Assembly (NCBI GenBank): GCA_017558555.1
Contig: JAFYUJ010000063.1
Span: forward strand, 40,081-104,080
Length of the DNA stretch: 64,000 nucleotides
From: Akkermansia sp.
GTDB taxonomy: Bacteria > Verrucomicrobiota > Verrucomicrobiia > Verrucomicrobiales > Akkermansiaceae
Direction of reading: 5' to 3'
The notes under the pieces were generated by a model. That model ran no database searches, had not been told where the DNA came from, and saw nothing but the letters and a program-made list of their open reading frames with translations. Position 1 is the first letter of the stretch; each line of letters begins with the position of its first letter. This document shows positions 26,633 to 34,475 of this stretch, one piece after another. The position numbers and the translations under genes were made by a program.

Positions 26633-27514
26633 TTATTCCGCAACCTGAGGATTTTTGCGACGGAGGGATTCCAAGCGTTCAGACCAAGCTGCAGCTTCCG
26701 CTTCCAATTGCTCTGCCCGGGGGCTATTGCGCAGAAGATTAATAAGCAACGCCATGGCCTGGGGGTAATCTTGCCCGGCGGCCAGTCGCAGTATGGCCAT
26801 GCCTTGTTCTTCATCGCGGGGCACATGTTCCCCGGCCAGCAACATGATGGCGTACACCAACTGAGAACGAGCATCCCCCCCACGCGCAGCTTGCTTGTAC
26901 CACGCAGCGGCCTGTTTCAAATCAGGCGCAACCCCTGCGTGTCCTTTGGCATAGATGTTGCCCAGAGCCCGGGCCGCCATTGCCGCAGTGTGCAGGCTTT
27001 TGCCGGTAGCGGCGAGACGCAGATTCTCCAACGCTGCGGGGTAATCACCGGAAGCATCCTGCAACAACAGCATACCCAGGCGATATTGTGCTTCCGGCAA
27101 GCCGGCTGCAGCTGCCTTTTTCAGGTATTCCTGCGCTTTGGCGACGTCTTTGGTGCATCCCTGCCCACTGCACAGCATTGTCCCCAGGTAAACAAGGGAT
27201 TCCATGCTACCCTGATCTGCCGCTTTACTGAACCAGCGAAACGCTTCCCGGGGATTGGGAGCCACCCCTTTACCACCTTGCAAATAAATGCCGCCCAAAT
27301 CCGTCTGGGCTTGCAAATGCCCACTCTCTGCCGCTTTATGAAGCCATTGCATGGCCCCGGCAAAGTCCGATTGCTCACCCTCTACATGAGGTTTCAGGAG
27401 CGACTGAACGCGGGCGTACATTTCATCCGGCGTGCGGGGCTCGTCGTTGCGCTCTGAGCTGTCACACGCAGCCAAAAGCAATGAGACCACGGAGACTATA
27501 CAGTACTTTTTCAT
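26633..27514 (-). CDS. Sel1-repeat lipoprotein
   Basis: A 293-residue protein from the ATG at 27514. The N-terminus is a lipoprotein signal with lipobox LLAAC, so Cys18 or so is lipidated. The rest is a series of about five Sel1-like (TPR-related) repeats with A-x-WLHKAAESGHLQAQTDLGG and YLGTMLCSGQG patterns, forming a helical scaffold for protein contacts. Its promoter (27522-27550) puts the first base at the chosen ATG and excludes the upstream in-frame ATG. It is the last gene of the leftward run but has its own promoter. Confidence 0.88.
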   Translation of the reverse strand: MKKYCIVSVVSLLLAACDSSERNDEPRTPDEMYARVQSLLKPHVEGEQSDFAGAMQWLHKAAESGHLQAQTDLGGIYLQGGKGVAPNPREAFRWFSKAADQGSMESLVYLGTMLCSGQGCTKDVAKAQEYLKKAAAAGLPEAQYRLGMLLLQDASGDYPAALENLRLAATGKSLHTAAMAARALGNIYAKGHAGVAPDLKQAAAWYKQAARGGDARSQLVYAIMLLAGEHVPRDEEQGMAILRLAAGQDYPQAMALLINLLRNSPRAEQLEAEAAAWSERLESLRRKNPQVAE

Positions 27515-27521
27515 ACTCATT

Positions 27522-27550
27522 ATCGTAGCACAGCCCGATGTGCTGCACAA
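27522..27550 (-). promoter_or_regulatory. Promoter of the Sel1 lipoprotein gene, predicted leaderless
   Basis: Minus-strand TTGTGC (27545-27550), 17-base spacer, TACGAT (27522-27527), seven bases, ATG. Confidence 0.6.
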
Positions 27551-27567
27551 TACGGGAAATCCACCCG

Positions 27568-27807
27568 TCAGGACTTATCTGCCCCGCGGTGTGTCAAAAT
27601 CCAGCATACAACAGCAGCCAGCACACCGGCATCATCCAGCCAACCAACAACAGGGAACAGCCAATCCGGCACAAAGTCGATGGGAGACACCAAGTACAAC
27701 ACAGCTATGATGGCCAAAATGATGTTTCTGGGTGTCCATAGTTCACCTTTGCGAGATGCTTCGAACAACTTTCGCGTCTCGTCCACTTTTCGTTTATCTA
27801 GTTGCAT
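27568..27807 (-). CDS. DUF1232 (YkvA-type) small membrane protein
   Basis: A 79-residue protein with one or two membrane segments (about 28-70) and the DUF1232 core LVSPIDFVPDWLFP followed by GWLDDAG. Function in the family is not established. It starts 14 bases after the upstream gene, so they are probably co-transcribed. Confidence 0.88.
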   Translation of the reverse strand: MQLDKRKVDETRKLFEASRKGELWTPRNIILAIIAVLYLVSPIDFVPDWLFPVVGWLDDAGVLAAVVCWILTHRGADKS

Positions 27808-27821
27808 CTTTGAAAGAGATA

Positions 27822-28376
27822 TCAGCGTTTCGTTTTGGTTGACTTTGTCTTTCTGCGACGGGTCACTCGCTTCTTGCGGGGAGCATAGCGGTGCAGATGA
27901 ATCTGCATCAGCAACAGGGTAAACATCGAAGCGGCTCCCACCTCCACCGCAGATTTGCGGGCAACCGTATCGGCCAGCTGCACCATTTTCTGCACAATGG
28001 AGGCGAACTCATCCGCATCCATCCCCACATCGGGATCATCCAGCAATTCGTACAAGGCCACCAAACGGCGATACAACAGCAGCCAGTTCTCCTGCGGCCC
28101 GGCGGGGAGAGTCTGCATGATATTCTCCGGCAGCTCATCCAACAGTTTTTCAATCTTGCGTAAGCGCGCATGTGCAGCGCGGTCGGGCGCATGCTTGCCG
28201 GCAGACTCCAGGATGTAGCGGATATGGGAGTTGAGATCTCCGTATGCCTCCAGCACCGCCTGGGGCACATGCCCTTTATCTTGAGAGTGTGCAGCTTTAG
28301 CCGCCACACGATTGAACAGTGACGTCAGCACCTGGAAGCGGCCTTCCGGTGTCAGGGGTTCTCTCTCAAAGAGCAT
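27822..28376 (-). CDS. Helical protein of unknown function
   Basis: A 184-residue, mostly alpha-helical protein. An acidic to neutral body with heptad-like spacing and a Leu-rich segment (ASMFTLLLMQIHLH) is followed by a very basic tail of Arg/Lys/Thr (about 168-184) that could bind nucleic acid or membrane. No family recognised. It lies between the DnaJ-like gene (62 bases upstream) and DUF1232 (14 bases downstream). Confidence 0.7.
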   Translation of the reverse strand: MLFEREPLTPEGRFQVLTSLFNRVAAKAAHSQDKGHVPQAVLEAYGDLNSHIRYILESAGKHAPDRAAHARLRKIEKLLDELPENIMQTLPAGPQENWLLLYRRLVALYELLDDPDVGMDADEFASIVQKMVQLADTVARKSAVEVGAASMFTLLLMQIHLHRYAPRKKRVTRRRKTKSTKTKR

Positions 28377-28438
28377 CGGCGCTTACTCTACCACGCACGC
28401 GCGCACATTGCAAGCAGCTTTTGAGGATTCTTCACCTC

Positions 28439-29188
28439 TTAGTCTGCTTTCACCGATTTGAGTGCCAATTGAGCCGGGCGGAAGCCCTGCTCTGCCGCCT
28501 TGCGCCACCACACGATGGCCGCTTCGCGGTTCTGAGGCATGCCGCCATAGCCATGAAACAGCATCGTGCCGTAGCGGTATTGGGCAGAGGGGTCGCCCTT
28601 GTGCGCATCTGTCAGGATTCGCTCGGTAAAGCGAGCCAGGTTCACACGCTGAGTCTCCGGGTCAAGAGGTGACTCCCCGGGGGGCAAATGGTGCTGCGGA
28701 GCCTTGGTGGGCGGGGGTGCATCCATATTCAGATAGCGCAGGAACCACGGCACAAAAATGGCCAGACAAACCAAATAGAAGATAAGATAATGCGTGGGAG
28801 AAATTTTGGAAGCGCGTCTGTGCAGAATCCCCTTCGGCACATAGCGCGGGCGGCGATATGACGACCGCTCCTCGCGGCGGCGGCGTTCTTCCCGACGGGC
28901 ATAGCCATGGCGAGCAGAAATGCGCGTATGGCGCGGCATAGCAGCCAATTCCGGCGCGCTACTGTATCGGCGCTGCTTTTCCAACCAGCCATCGTACTGA
29001 TACCGGGCATCGGCATCCCCCAGGGTGCGGTAAGCTTCGGCAATGAGAACAAAGCGCTCTTCTGCAGCAGCATTATCCGGGTTGCGGTCCGGGTGAAACT
29101 TCATCGCCTGGCGGCGGTAGGCTGCCTTAATTTCATCCTGAGAGGCGCGCTCACCTACATCCAACAGCTGGTAATAATCCTCACGCAT
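28439..29188 (-). CDS. Membrane-bound J-domain protein with Sel1 repeat
   Basis: A 249-residue protein. Residues 1-68 are a J domain with the HPD motif (MKFHPDRNP), which stimulates Hsp70 ATPase. An Arg-rich linker follows (about 75-125), then one membrane segment (about 133-152), and a C-terminal region with one Sel1-like repeat (about 205-245, AQYRYGTMLFHGYGG). It should recruit DnaK to the membrane, with the Sel1 part as a client or partner contact. It lacks the Gly/Phe and zinc regions of true DnaJ. The start shares one base with the epimerase stop. Confidence 0.85.
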   Translation of the reverse strand: MREDYYQLLDVGERASQDEIKAAYRRQAMKFHPDRNPDNAAAEERFVLIAEAYRTLGDADARYQYDGWLEKQRRYSSAPELAAMPRHTRISARHGYARREERRRREERSSYRRPRYVPKGILHRRASKISPTHYLIFYLVCLAIFVPWFLRYLNMDAPPPTKAPQHHLPPGESPLDPETQRVNLARFTERILTDAHKGDPSAQYRYGTMLFHGYGGMPQNREAAIVWWRKAAEQGFRPAQLALKSVKAD

Positions 29189-30000
29189 CAGACTAAGGTG
29201 GGGGCATGCAGCTCCCGAAGCACAAAATCACGGAAGCGCTGCGGGTGCAGCATGGGATAGCGGCGGCTCACCACGCGCCTGTCGGCGCTGCCACGCTTAG
29301 TGGGAGCAGTACATGCATCAGCAACAGGAATACCGGTACACTCCTGCATCATGGCATAGGCTTCTCCCAAGCGAAAACTTTCGCTGCACAAATTGAATAC
29401 ACCTCGGGCCTCATCCTGCGCCAACAGCATAAGCGCCTGCACAGCATCCTCCACATGCAGATAGTTCAACCAGCGCTCAGCCGCGCCGGGCAAGCGGGGT
29501 TCCTGCGCCAAATGACGGCGCAGCAATTCGCAACGAGTCGGGCCGTACAGCGGTGCCAGTCGAGCCACAGCTCCACCGGCCAACAGAGCCAGCTGCTCTG
29601 CCTGACGCAAGCAAACCTGTCGCTCGGACTCAAGCTGCACAGGCGTGTCTTCATCCACCACCCCACCGGCAGTATCGGGATACAACGAGACAGAAGAGCA
29701 GAAAATGGGGCGCACAGCAGGCGCAGCAGACAGCAAAGCGCGCAAGCTGGTCTCGTACACATGGCGGTATTCCTCGGGGGCTCCACCACGAGTCGAAAGG
29801 CAGCAAAATGCAACACGGGGCACCACACGCCCCACCCCTGCGGCCAATGCCTTGATATCCGCAGCATCTGCCCGCAAATCAGCAGGCGCTGCGGCATCAA
29901 TGGTCAGCACATCAGCCCCGGCGGCGCGACAGGCGGAGGCAAGCGCAGAGCCCAAAAAGCCCGCACCCAAAATCCACACACCCTGCCCGCGTAAACTCAT
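29188..30000 (-). CDS. NAD(P)-dependent epimerase/dehydratase-like protein
   Basis: A 270-residue Rossmann-fold SDR. The nucleotide site is GAGFLGSA (12-19); a Ser-containing strand FCSSVSLYPD gives part of the catalytic region but the usual YxxxK is replaced by a pattern around SERQVCLRQAEQ, so catalytic activity is uncertain. Extended SDRs of this size (YeeZ-like) act on sugars or unknown substrates. Its start overlaps the ispD stop by four bases, giving tight coupling with ispD. Confidence 0.75.
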   Translation of the reverse strand: MSLRGQGVWILGAGFLGSALASACRAAGADVLTIDAAAPADLRADAADIKALAAGVGRVVPRVAFCCLSTRGGAPEEYRHVYETSLRALLSAAPAVRPIFCSSVSLYPDTAGGVVDEDTPVQLESERQVCLRQAEQLALLAGGAVARLAPLYGPTRCELLRRHLAQEPRLPGAAERWLNYLHVEDAVQALMLLAQDEARGVFNLCSESFRLGEAYAMMQECTGIPVADACTAPTKRGSADRRVVSRRYPMLHPQRFRDFVLRELHAPTLV

Positions 30001-30665
30001 GAACGATGAAGCAATAAAATCTCGGCCAACTCCAAATCACCCGGGTGAGTAATCTTGAGATTGGGGCCAACCTGCACCAAACGGGTAGCCACCCCCACGG
30101 ATTCCACTGCCGATACTTCATCGGTGACACAAAGTCCCTGTTCGGCCACACAATCGTATGCGCGCAACAGCATGGCGTAGTCGAAAATCTGCGGAGTTTC
30201 CATTCCCCACAGGAAATCTCGGCTCACTTTTTCCGGTAATGAGAGGCCATGTTCATCGACTCGCTTGAGCGTGTCCACCACGGGGTGAGCACAAGCTGCG
30301 GCGCCCGTTTCGCCTGCGGAGTCAAGACACGCGCGTATGCCGGCCGAGGTGATAAGCGGGCGCGCACCATCATGCACAGCCACCCAGCGCGTTCCCTCAG
30401 GCAAGGCCTCCAACCCGGCCCGCACGGAATCCTGGCGCTCTGCACCGCCATCCACCCGCAACACCGGCACCTTATAATCAGCGGTGTCCAGGCCGACGGT
30501 TTTCCAGCGTTCCTCCGGGCACACCACCACCACGGCAGCACAACCAGCTGACACAAACGCATTGACGCTGTGTAACAACACCGGCTGCCCGCCCAGGGGA
30601 GCGGCCAACTTATCAAAGCCCGCCCGACGCGAACTACCGGCGGCTACAATGACGGCGCAAAACAT
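29997..30665 (-). CDS. ispD: 2-C-methyl-D-erythritol 4-phosphate cytidylyltransferase
   Basis: A 222-residue IspD, third enzyme of the MEP isoprenoid pathway, joining CTP to methylerythritol phosphate. The CTP-binding loop is VIVAAGSSRRAGFDK (5-19), DGARP the metal and substrate region, and VTDEVSAVE the C-terminal block. Its product route supplies the prenyl chains for menaquinone and undecaprenyl phosphate. ispF is not fused or adjacent. The upstream yqeY ends three bases before its start. Confidence 0.95.
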   Translation of the reverse strand: MFCAVIVAAGSSRRAGFDKLAAPLGGQPVLLHSVNAFVSAGCAAVVVVCPEERWKTVGLDTADYKVPVLRVDGGAERQDSVRAGLEALPEGTRWVAVHDGARPLITSAGIRACLDSAGETGAAACAHPVVDTLKRVDEHGLSLPEKVSRDFLWGMETPQIFDYAMLLRAYDCVAEQGLCVTDEVSAVESVGVATRLVQVGPNLKITHPGDLELAEILLLHRS

Positions 30666-30668
30666 GGC

Positions 30669-31124
30669 TCAGGCAAGACGAGAAGCAACCAAAGCGGAGA
30701 GCAACTTGCCCGGGGCACGCCCCTCTGTGCGAGCCTGCATCTCCTTCATCACACGGCCCATATCCTTCTTGGTGCTGGCACCGAGCTCGGCCATCACGGC
30801 TTCCAACAGCGGCAGGATTTCAGACTCCGTCATTTCGGCAGGCAAGAAAGCAGCAAGCACTTTCATCTCAGCCTCTTCTTTTTCCACCAACTCAGGGCGA
30901 CCGGCCTCGGTATACATGCGGATGGAATCCTCACGCTGCTTTATCTGCTTGCGCACCACATTCTGGGCCTCATTTTCGGGCAGCTGTTCCTGCACATTTC
31001 CCTTGGCCACCTGGGCATTTTGCAAAGCGGTCTTGAGGCCGCGCAAAGCGCTCAATGCTATGGAATCCTTGGCTCGCATGGCCGTCTTCATTCCTTCTGT
31101 AATCTGGTCATAAATTGTACTCAT
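30669..31124 (-). CDS. yqeY: GatB/YqeY-domain protein
   Basis: A 151-residue protein from ATG 31124 (MSTIYDQITEG). The family shares the helical tail domain of GatB, the amidotransferase subunit that makes Gln-tRNA and Asn-tRNA; stand-alone YqeY is thought to bind tRNA but its role is not settled. Blocks RKQIKQREDSI, AAFLPAEMTESE and MGRVMKEM are typical. It leads the leftward run through ispD, with promoter at 31135-31164. Confidence 0.93.
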   Translation of the reverse strand: MSTIYDQITEGMKTAMRAKDSIALSALRGLKTALQNAQVAKGNVQEQLPENEAQNVVRKQIKQREDSIRMYTEAGRPELVEKEEAEMKVLAAFLPAEMTESEILPLLEAVMAELGASTKKDMGRVMKEMQARTEGRAPGKLLSALVASRLA

Positions 31125-31134
31125 ATCGCACCAC

Positions 31135-31164
31135 ATTTAAGCACGCTCGCTCGCGCACACGCAA
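31135..31164 (-). promoter_or_regulatory. Promoter of the yqeY-ispD run
   Basis: Minus-strand TTGCGT (31159-31164), 18-base spacer, TTAAAT (31135-31140), ten bases before the ATG. Confidence 0.6.
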
Positions 31165-31256
31165 GCAAGAAACGCGTCAGACACTGCTTTTCAATCGCGA
31201 AACGCCGCAATTCATGCCCTTTTTGCTTAAATCAACGCCTGATGGTGCTAGACTGC

Positions 31257-31358
31257 ATGGTACATATCATTGATGTGGATGCCCCCATTCATTTCACCAT
31301 TCGCCCCTTTGAGGTCATGGTGATGGAGGGCTCAAACCTCGAAGCCGAGGGGCAATAA
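31257..31358 (+). CDS. Putative 33-residue microprotein
   Basis: ATG at 31257 opens a 33-codon frame (begins MVHIIDVDAPIHF, ends EGSNLEAEGQ) that stops 30 bases before a strong terminator; an in-frame ATG at 31242 would add five residues. The peptide is acidic, alternates hydrophobic and polar residues like beta strands, and lacks a signal or membrane helix. A TTGCTT at 31223-31228 with a TGCTAG or TAGACT -10 could drive it, but both are weak. A free-standing small transcript is the alternative. I do not know a family. Confidence 0.45.
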   Translation: MVHIIDVDAPIHFTIRPFEVMVMEGSNLEAEGQ

Positions 31359-31387
31359 CCTATTGTTTGACCCCCGCTCCTTTTTCA

Positions 31388-31423
31388 CCCGTTGCCGGAC
31401 ATTCCCGGCAACGGGTTTTCTCA
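31388..31423 (+). terminator. Terminator after the microprotein ORF
   Basis: CCCGTTGCCGG (31388-31398) pairs with its complement (31405-31415), followed by TTTTCTCATTTT. No larger gene on the plus strand needs it. Confidence 0.88.
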
Positions 31424-31475
31424 TTTTAACATTCAACAAAGCTAAAAGAAAGACTGTAAATTAGGCGATTTTATC

Positions 31476-31504
31476 TTGAACCAACGTTGTTTGTGTGCTA
31501 TAAA
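31476..31504 (+). promoter_or_regulatory. Promoter of the phosphoesterase gene
   Basis: TTGAAC (31476-31481), 17-base spacer, TATAAA (31499-31504); 12 bases to ATG 31517. It rules out the in-frame start at 31487. Confidence 0.7.
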
Positions 31505-31516
31505 CGTGCTGTTGCC

Positions 31517-32287
31517 ATGCCCAGGACGGCCATTATCAGCGATATTCATGCAAACCTTCACGCTTTGCAAGCGGTGATGGAGGATTGTCAGCACCAGCGA
31601 TGCACCGATGTCGTATGCCTGGGAGATGTGGTGGGATACAACGCCTATCCTGCTGAATGTCTTGATTATATCCGCAAATTAAATTGCCCGATTGTCAAAG
31701 GCAACCATGATGAAGAAGTCGTCTCGGCCAGCATGACCAAGATGAACCCCATGGCACGCCTGGCCATGGAATGGACACGAGCCCAGCTGAATGATGATCA
31801 ACTTGCGTGGCTTACACGATTGCAGTATATGCGCATCGTGCGCCCCACAGCAGCCAGCACATTCAGCATCGTCCACTCCTGTCTGGAGCAACCCAAGGCG
31901 TGGAACTACATCATCAATGCAAATGATGCCTCCACCAACTTCCCCAAGCAATTTTCCAATCTCTGTTTCCACGGGCACACTCACATTCCCAAAGTATTCA
32001 TGTGGGATGGCCGGCATGCTGTAGAAGACTATGATGCTGTACATCCGCTGTATCTTGAGGGGCATGTGGAATTTACCCCGCGTCCGGGATTGAAGTACTT
32101 CATCAATGTTGGGTCCGTCGGGCAACCCCGCGACCACGACCCACGCGCCTGCTACGCCATCTACGATACCGACTACAACACCATCACCATGCGGCGCGTG
32201 GAATACAACATCGCAGCGGCCCAAGAGGCCATCCGCCAAAACAACCTTCCGGAATACCTGGCGGAGCGTCTGGAAAAAGGTTGCTGA
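31517..32287 (+). CDS. Calcineurin-like metallophosphoesterase
   Basis: A 256-residue dimetal phosphoesterase: SDIHANLHA, LGDVVGY, GNHDEE and a C-terminal GHTH motif in order, all metal or phosphate ligands. The DxHxN, GDxVGY and short length match the YfcE/MJ0936-like group that acts on phosphodiesters or, in some members, protein phosphate. Physiological substrate unknown. The LptG-like gene follows 57 bases later with its own likely promoter. Confidence 0.88.
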   Translation: MPRTAIISDIHANLHALQAVMEDCQHQRCTDVVCLGDVVGYNAYPAECLDYIRKLNCPIVKGNHDEEVVSASMTKMNPMARLAMEWTRAQLNDDQLAWLTRLQYMRIVRPTAASTFSIVHSCLEQPKAWNYIINANDASTNFPKQFSNLCFHGHTHIPKVFMWDGRHAVEDYDAVHPLYLEGHVEFTPRPGLKYFINVGSVGQPRDHDPRACYAIYDTDYNTITMRRVEYNIAAAQEAIRQNNLPEYLAERLEKGC

Positions 32288-32310
32288 TTTCTCTCTCTCC
32301 GTTCTATCAT
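32281..32310 (+). promoter_or_regulatory. Promoter of the LptG-like gene
   Basis: TTGCTG (32281-32286), 18-base spacer, TATCAT (32305-32310). Confidence 0.45.
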
Positions 32311-32344
32311 CAAGCACAACATTCCAACAGAAAGACTACCTGAC

Positions 32345-33709
32345 GTGAAAAGCCTGATACAGAGAACTATGCCCGCTCTCATCTTTCTGGTACTGGGAGC
32401 TCTACTGGCCATGTACCTGGTGCCCGGAGAGCTGGCACAGATGGAATGGGAAGTACCGGGCATGCCTGAAACCTATCCCATCGAACAGCTTTGCCGCCCC
32501 ATTTTGCTGGCACTACTCTGCTTCATTCCATTCATTGGTGCTGTCATCTACGCCTTCATGGGCACCATGGATCGCTACATGAGCCGCAACTTCATCAGCT
32601 ACTTCCTGATGTGTACCCTCATCCTGCTGCTCATCTACATTCTGGCAGACTTTACCGACAACATGGAGCGTTTCCGCACGCGTTTTGAGGACCCCGTCAC
32701 CCAGGCACTGGCGTTCTACGGCTCGCAGCTGCCCATGTTCCTGTACCAGATTCTCCCCTACACCTTGCTCATGGGTACCCTGTGGTGCCTCAGCAAGTTA
32801 TCCGGCACATGCGAAATCACCGGTATGCTTCAATCCGGGCGCTCTCTGTTGCGCCTCTGCATGCCCATCTTTTTCATTTCAGCGCTGGTATCCCTTGTCT
32901 ACGGTATTTTCGGCTTCCACTGGGCTCCCAATGGGTCGCTCTATCGTCAGATGATTCTCAAGCAGGAACGCACAGCCGATGGTTCTGCACCCTCTCTCGT
33001 ATACCGGAGTGATGCGTCGGCACGCATCTGGCGTGTTGAAAAGCCCGCCTCCATGGATAACCCCGGCGCGCCCATGAGAGAGGTTATCATTGAGCAATTT
33101 GATAAGAAAACTCGTGGCAAACTCCTGCGCCAATACGCAGCGGACTCTGCCACTTGGAACAAGCAAGATTCCACCTGGACCCTGCACAACGTTTACATCC
33201 GCGACCTTGCCCGAGCGGGAGAACAACCCAAAGACGATACGCATCACGCGCAACTCGTGTGCGATTTTGCAGAAAAACCTTTCCAAATCATCAGTCCCGG
33301 CACGAGTGGGCGCATCGATGCCATGGGAACATCTGCACTCTACGAATACATTGCCTCCGGAGCAGGCACGCGAGAAGATCGCTTCCGCAAGCGCACGGAA
33401 TGGCACGTGCGCATCGCCCGCATCTTCTCCTGCATGGTGTTGGTTCTGCTGGCCATTCCAAGTGCTATTACATTCCAACGACGAGGCACGATGAAAGGCA
33501 TCGGCATCGCCGTGCTGCTGGCTGCATTCATGCTCTTCCTTTATCGCGTCTTCCCCTCGTTGGGTGAAGCCGGCATCATCCAGGCTTGGATCAGCGCATG
33601 GATTCCCAATATCCTCTATCTCGGCATCTCCATCTACCTCTTCCGCCAGAATCTGGCTCACCGCACCTTCCGTGAATGGCTGAAAGCCAAACTCTCCGGC
33701 AAAGCATGA
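32345..33709 (+). CDS. LptF/LptG-family permease with N-terminal extension
   Basis: A 454-residue YjgP/YjgQ protein using a GTG start. LptF and LptG form the inner-membrane part of the lipopolysaccharide exporter with the LptB ATPase. The family domain begins near residue 77 (MDRYMSRNFISYF) with membrane helices, a periplasmic beta-jellyroll (about 190-335) and three C-terminal helices. Before it are about 75 extra residues with two more predicted membrane segments, not present in E. coli LptF/G. Only one copy is in the window; the second is presumably elsewhere. The downstream HAD gene overlaps its stop (ATGA). Confidence 0.87.
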   Translation: MKSLIQRTMPALIFLVLGALLAMYLVPGELAQMEWEVPGMPETYPIEQLCRPILLALLCFIPFIGAVIYAFMGTMDRYMSRNFISYFLMCTLILLLIYILADFTDNMERFRTRFEDPVTQALAFYGSQLPMFLYQILPYTLLMGTLWCLSKLSGTCEITGMLQSGRSLLRLCMPIFFISALVSLVYGIFGFHWAPNGSLYRQMILKQERTADGSAPSLVYRSDASARIWRVEKPASMDNPGAPMREVIIEQFDKKTRGKLLRQYAADSATWNKQDSTWTLHNVYIRDLARAGEQPKDDTHHAQLVCDFAEKPFQIISPGTSGRIDAMGTSALYEYIASGAGTREDRFRKRTEWHVRIARIFSCMVLVLLAIPSAITFQRRGTMKGIGIAVLLAAFMLFLYRVFPSLGEAGIIQAWISAWIPNILYLGISIYLFRQNLAHRTFREWLKAKLSGKA

Positions 33710-34377
33710 CCCCCCGCGGTATTATCTTCGATTTCGATGGTGTTCTCGTTGATACCGAGGTGGCCATCTATAACTCCTGGGTAGAACTCTACGCCCGCGA
33801 GGGGCAGGAAATCTCCATCGAAACCTACTCTCCATGCCTGGGCGCCGGTTATTCTCACTGGGATCCCGCCGCACACCTGGAAAAGCTCACGGGCAAGACC
33901 TACGATTGGGATGTTGAAACCCCTGCCCGCCAAGCGCGTTTGGAAGCAGAGCTGGAACGCAACGGACTCATGCCCGGTGCCGCTGAACTATTAGATTGGT
34001 GTGATGCGCAAGGCATCGGCATGACGGTGGCTTCCTCCTCCTCCCGCCGATGGGTGGAAGGGTGGCTCCGCAAACTGAATATCTATGACCGCTTTGTCGG
34101 CGTTTTCTGCCGCACGGATGGATACCCCGTCAAACCCAACCCTGCGCTTTTTCACGCAGCCCAGGCTTGCTTGCAACTCCCGGCACAGGATTGCCTCATC
34201 ATCGAAGATTCAGAGAACGGAACCATCGCCGCGCAAAACTCCGGCATCCCCTGCTGCGCCATCCCCAACCGCATGACAAGCTCCTCCAACCTTTCCCGCG
34301 CAGAGTACTTTGCAAACTCACTTTCTGAGCTATTGTCCACGCTGAAATCCGCGCGCAGCCTGCACAACCTCAAGTAA
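33706..34377 (+). CDS. HAD phosphatase/phosphomutase, beta-PGM-like
   Basis: A 223-residue HAD of subfamily IA/IB type. Motif I is DFDGVLVDTE, motif II is ASSSSRRW with the conserved Ser, motif III lysine is in KPNPALFHAA, and motif IV is IEDSENG. The DFDGVLVDTE form and helical cap resemble beta-phosphoglucomutase and related small-sugar phosphatases such as YniC or YqaB. Start overlaps the LptG-like stop by four bases, so they are translationally coupled. Substrate not readable. Confidence 0.87.
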   Translation: MTPRGIIFDFDGVLVDTEVAIYNSWVELYAREGQEISIETYSPCLGAGYSHWDPAAHLEKLTGKTYDWDVETPARQARLEAELERNGLMPGAAELLDWCDAQGIGMTVASSSSRRWVEGWLRKLNIYDRFVGVFCRTDGYPVKPNPALFHAAQACLQLPAQDCLIIEDSENGTIAAQNSGIPCCAIPNRMTSSSNLSRAEYFANSLSELLSTLKSARSLHNLK

Positions 34378-34407
34378 AGTCCTTTGCTGCGGCAGAGGCG
34401 CACACAT

Positions 34408-34436
34408 TTGGCTTCCTATCGCACAAAAAATATGGT
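34408..34436 (+). promoter_or_regulatory. Possible promoter of bipA
   Basis: TTGGCT (34408-34413), 17-base spacer, TATGGT (34431-34436); 39 bases before the ATG. Confidence 0.4.
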
Positions 34437-34475
34437 AGAATGGGGTGGCGGCTGTTCATACCGTCGGTAAAACTT

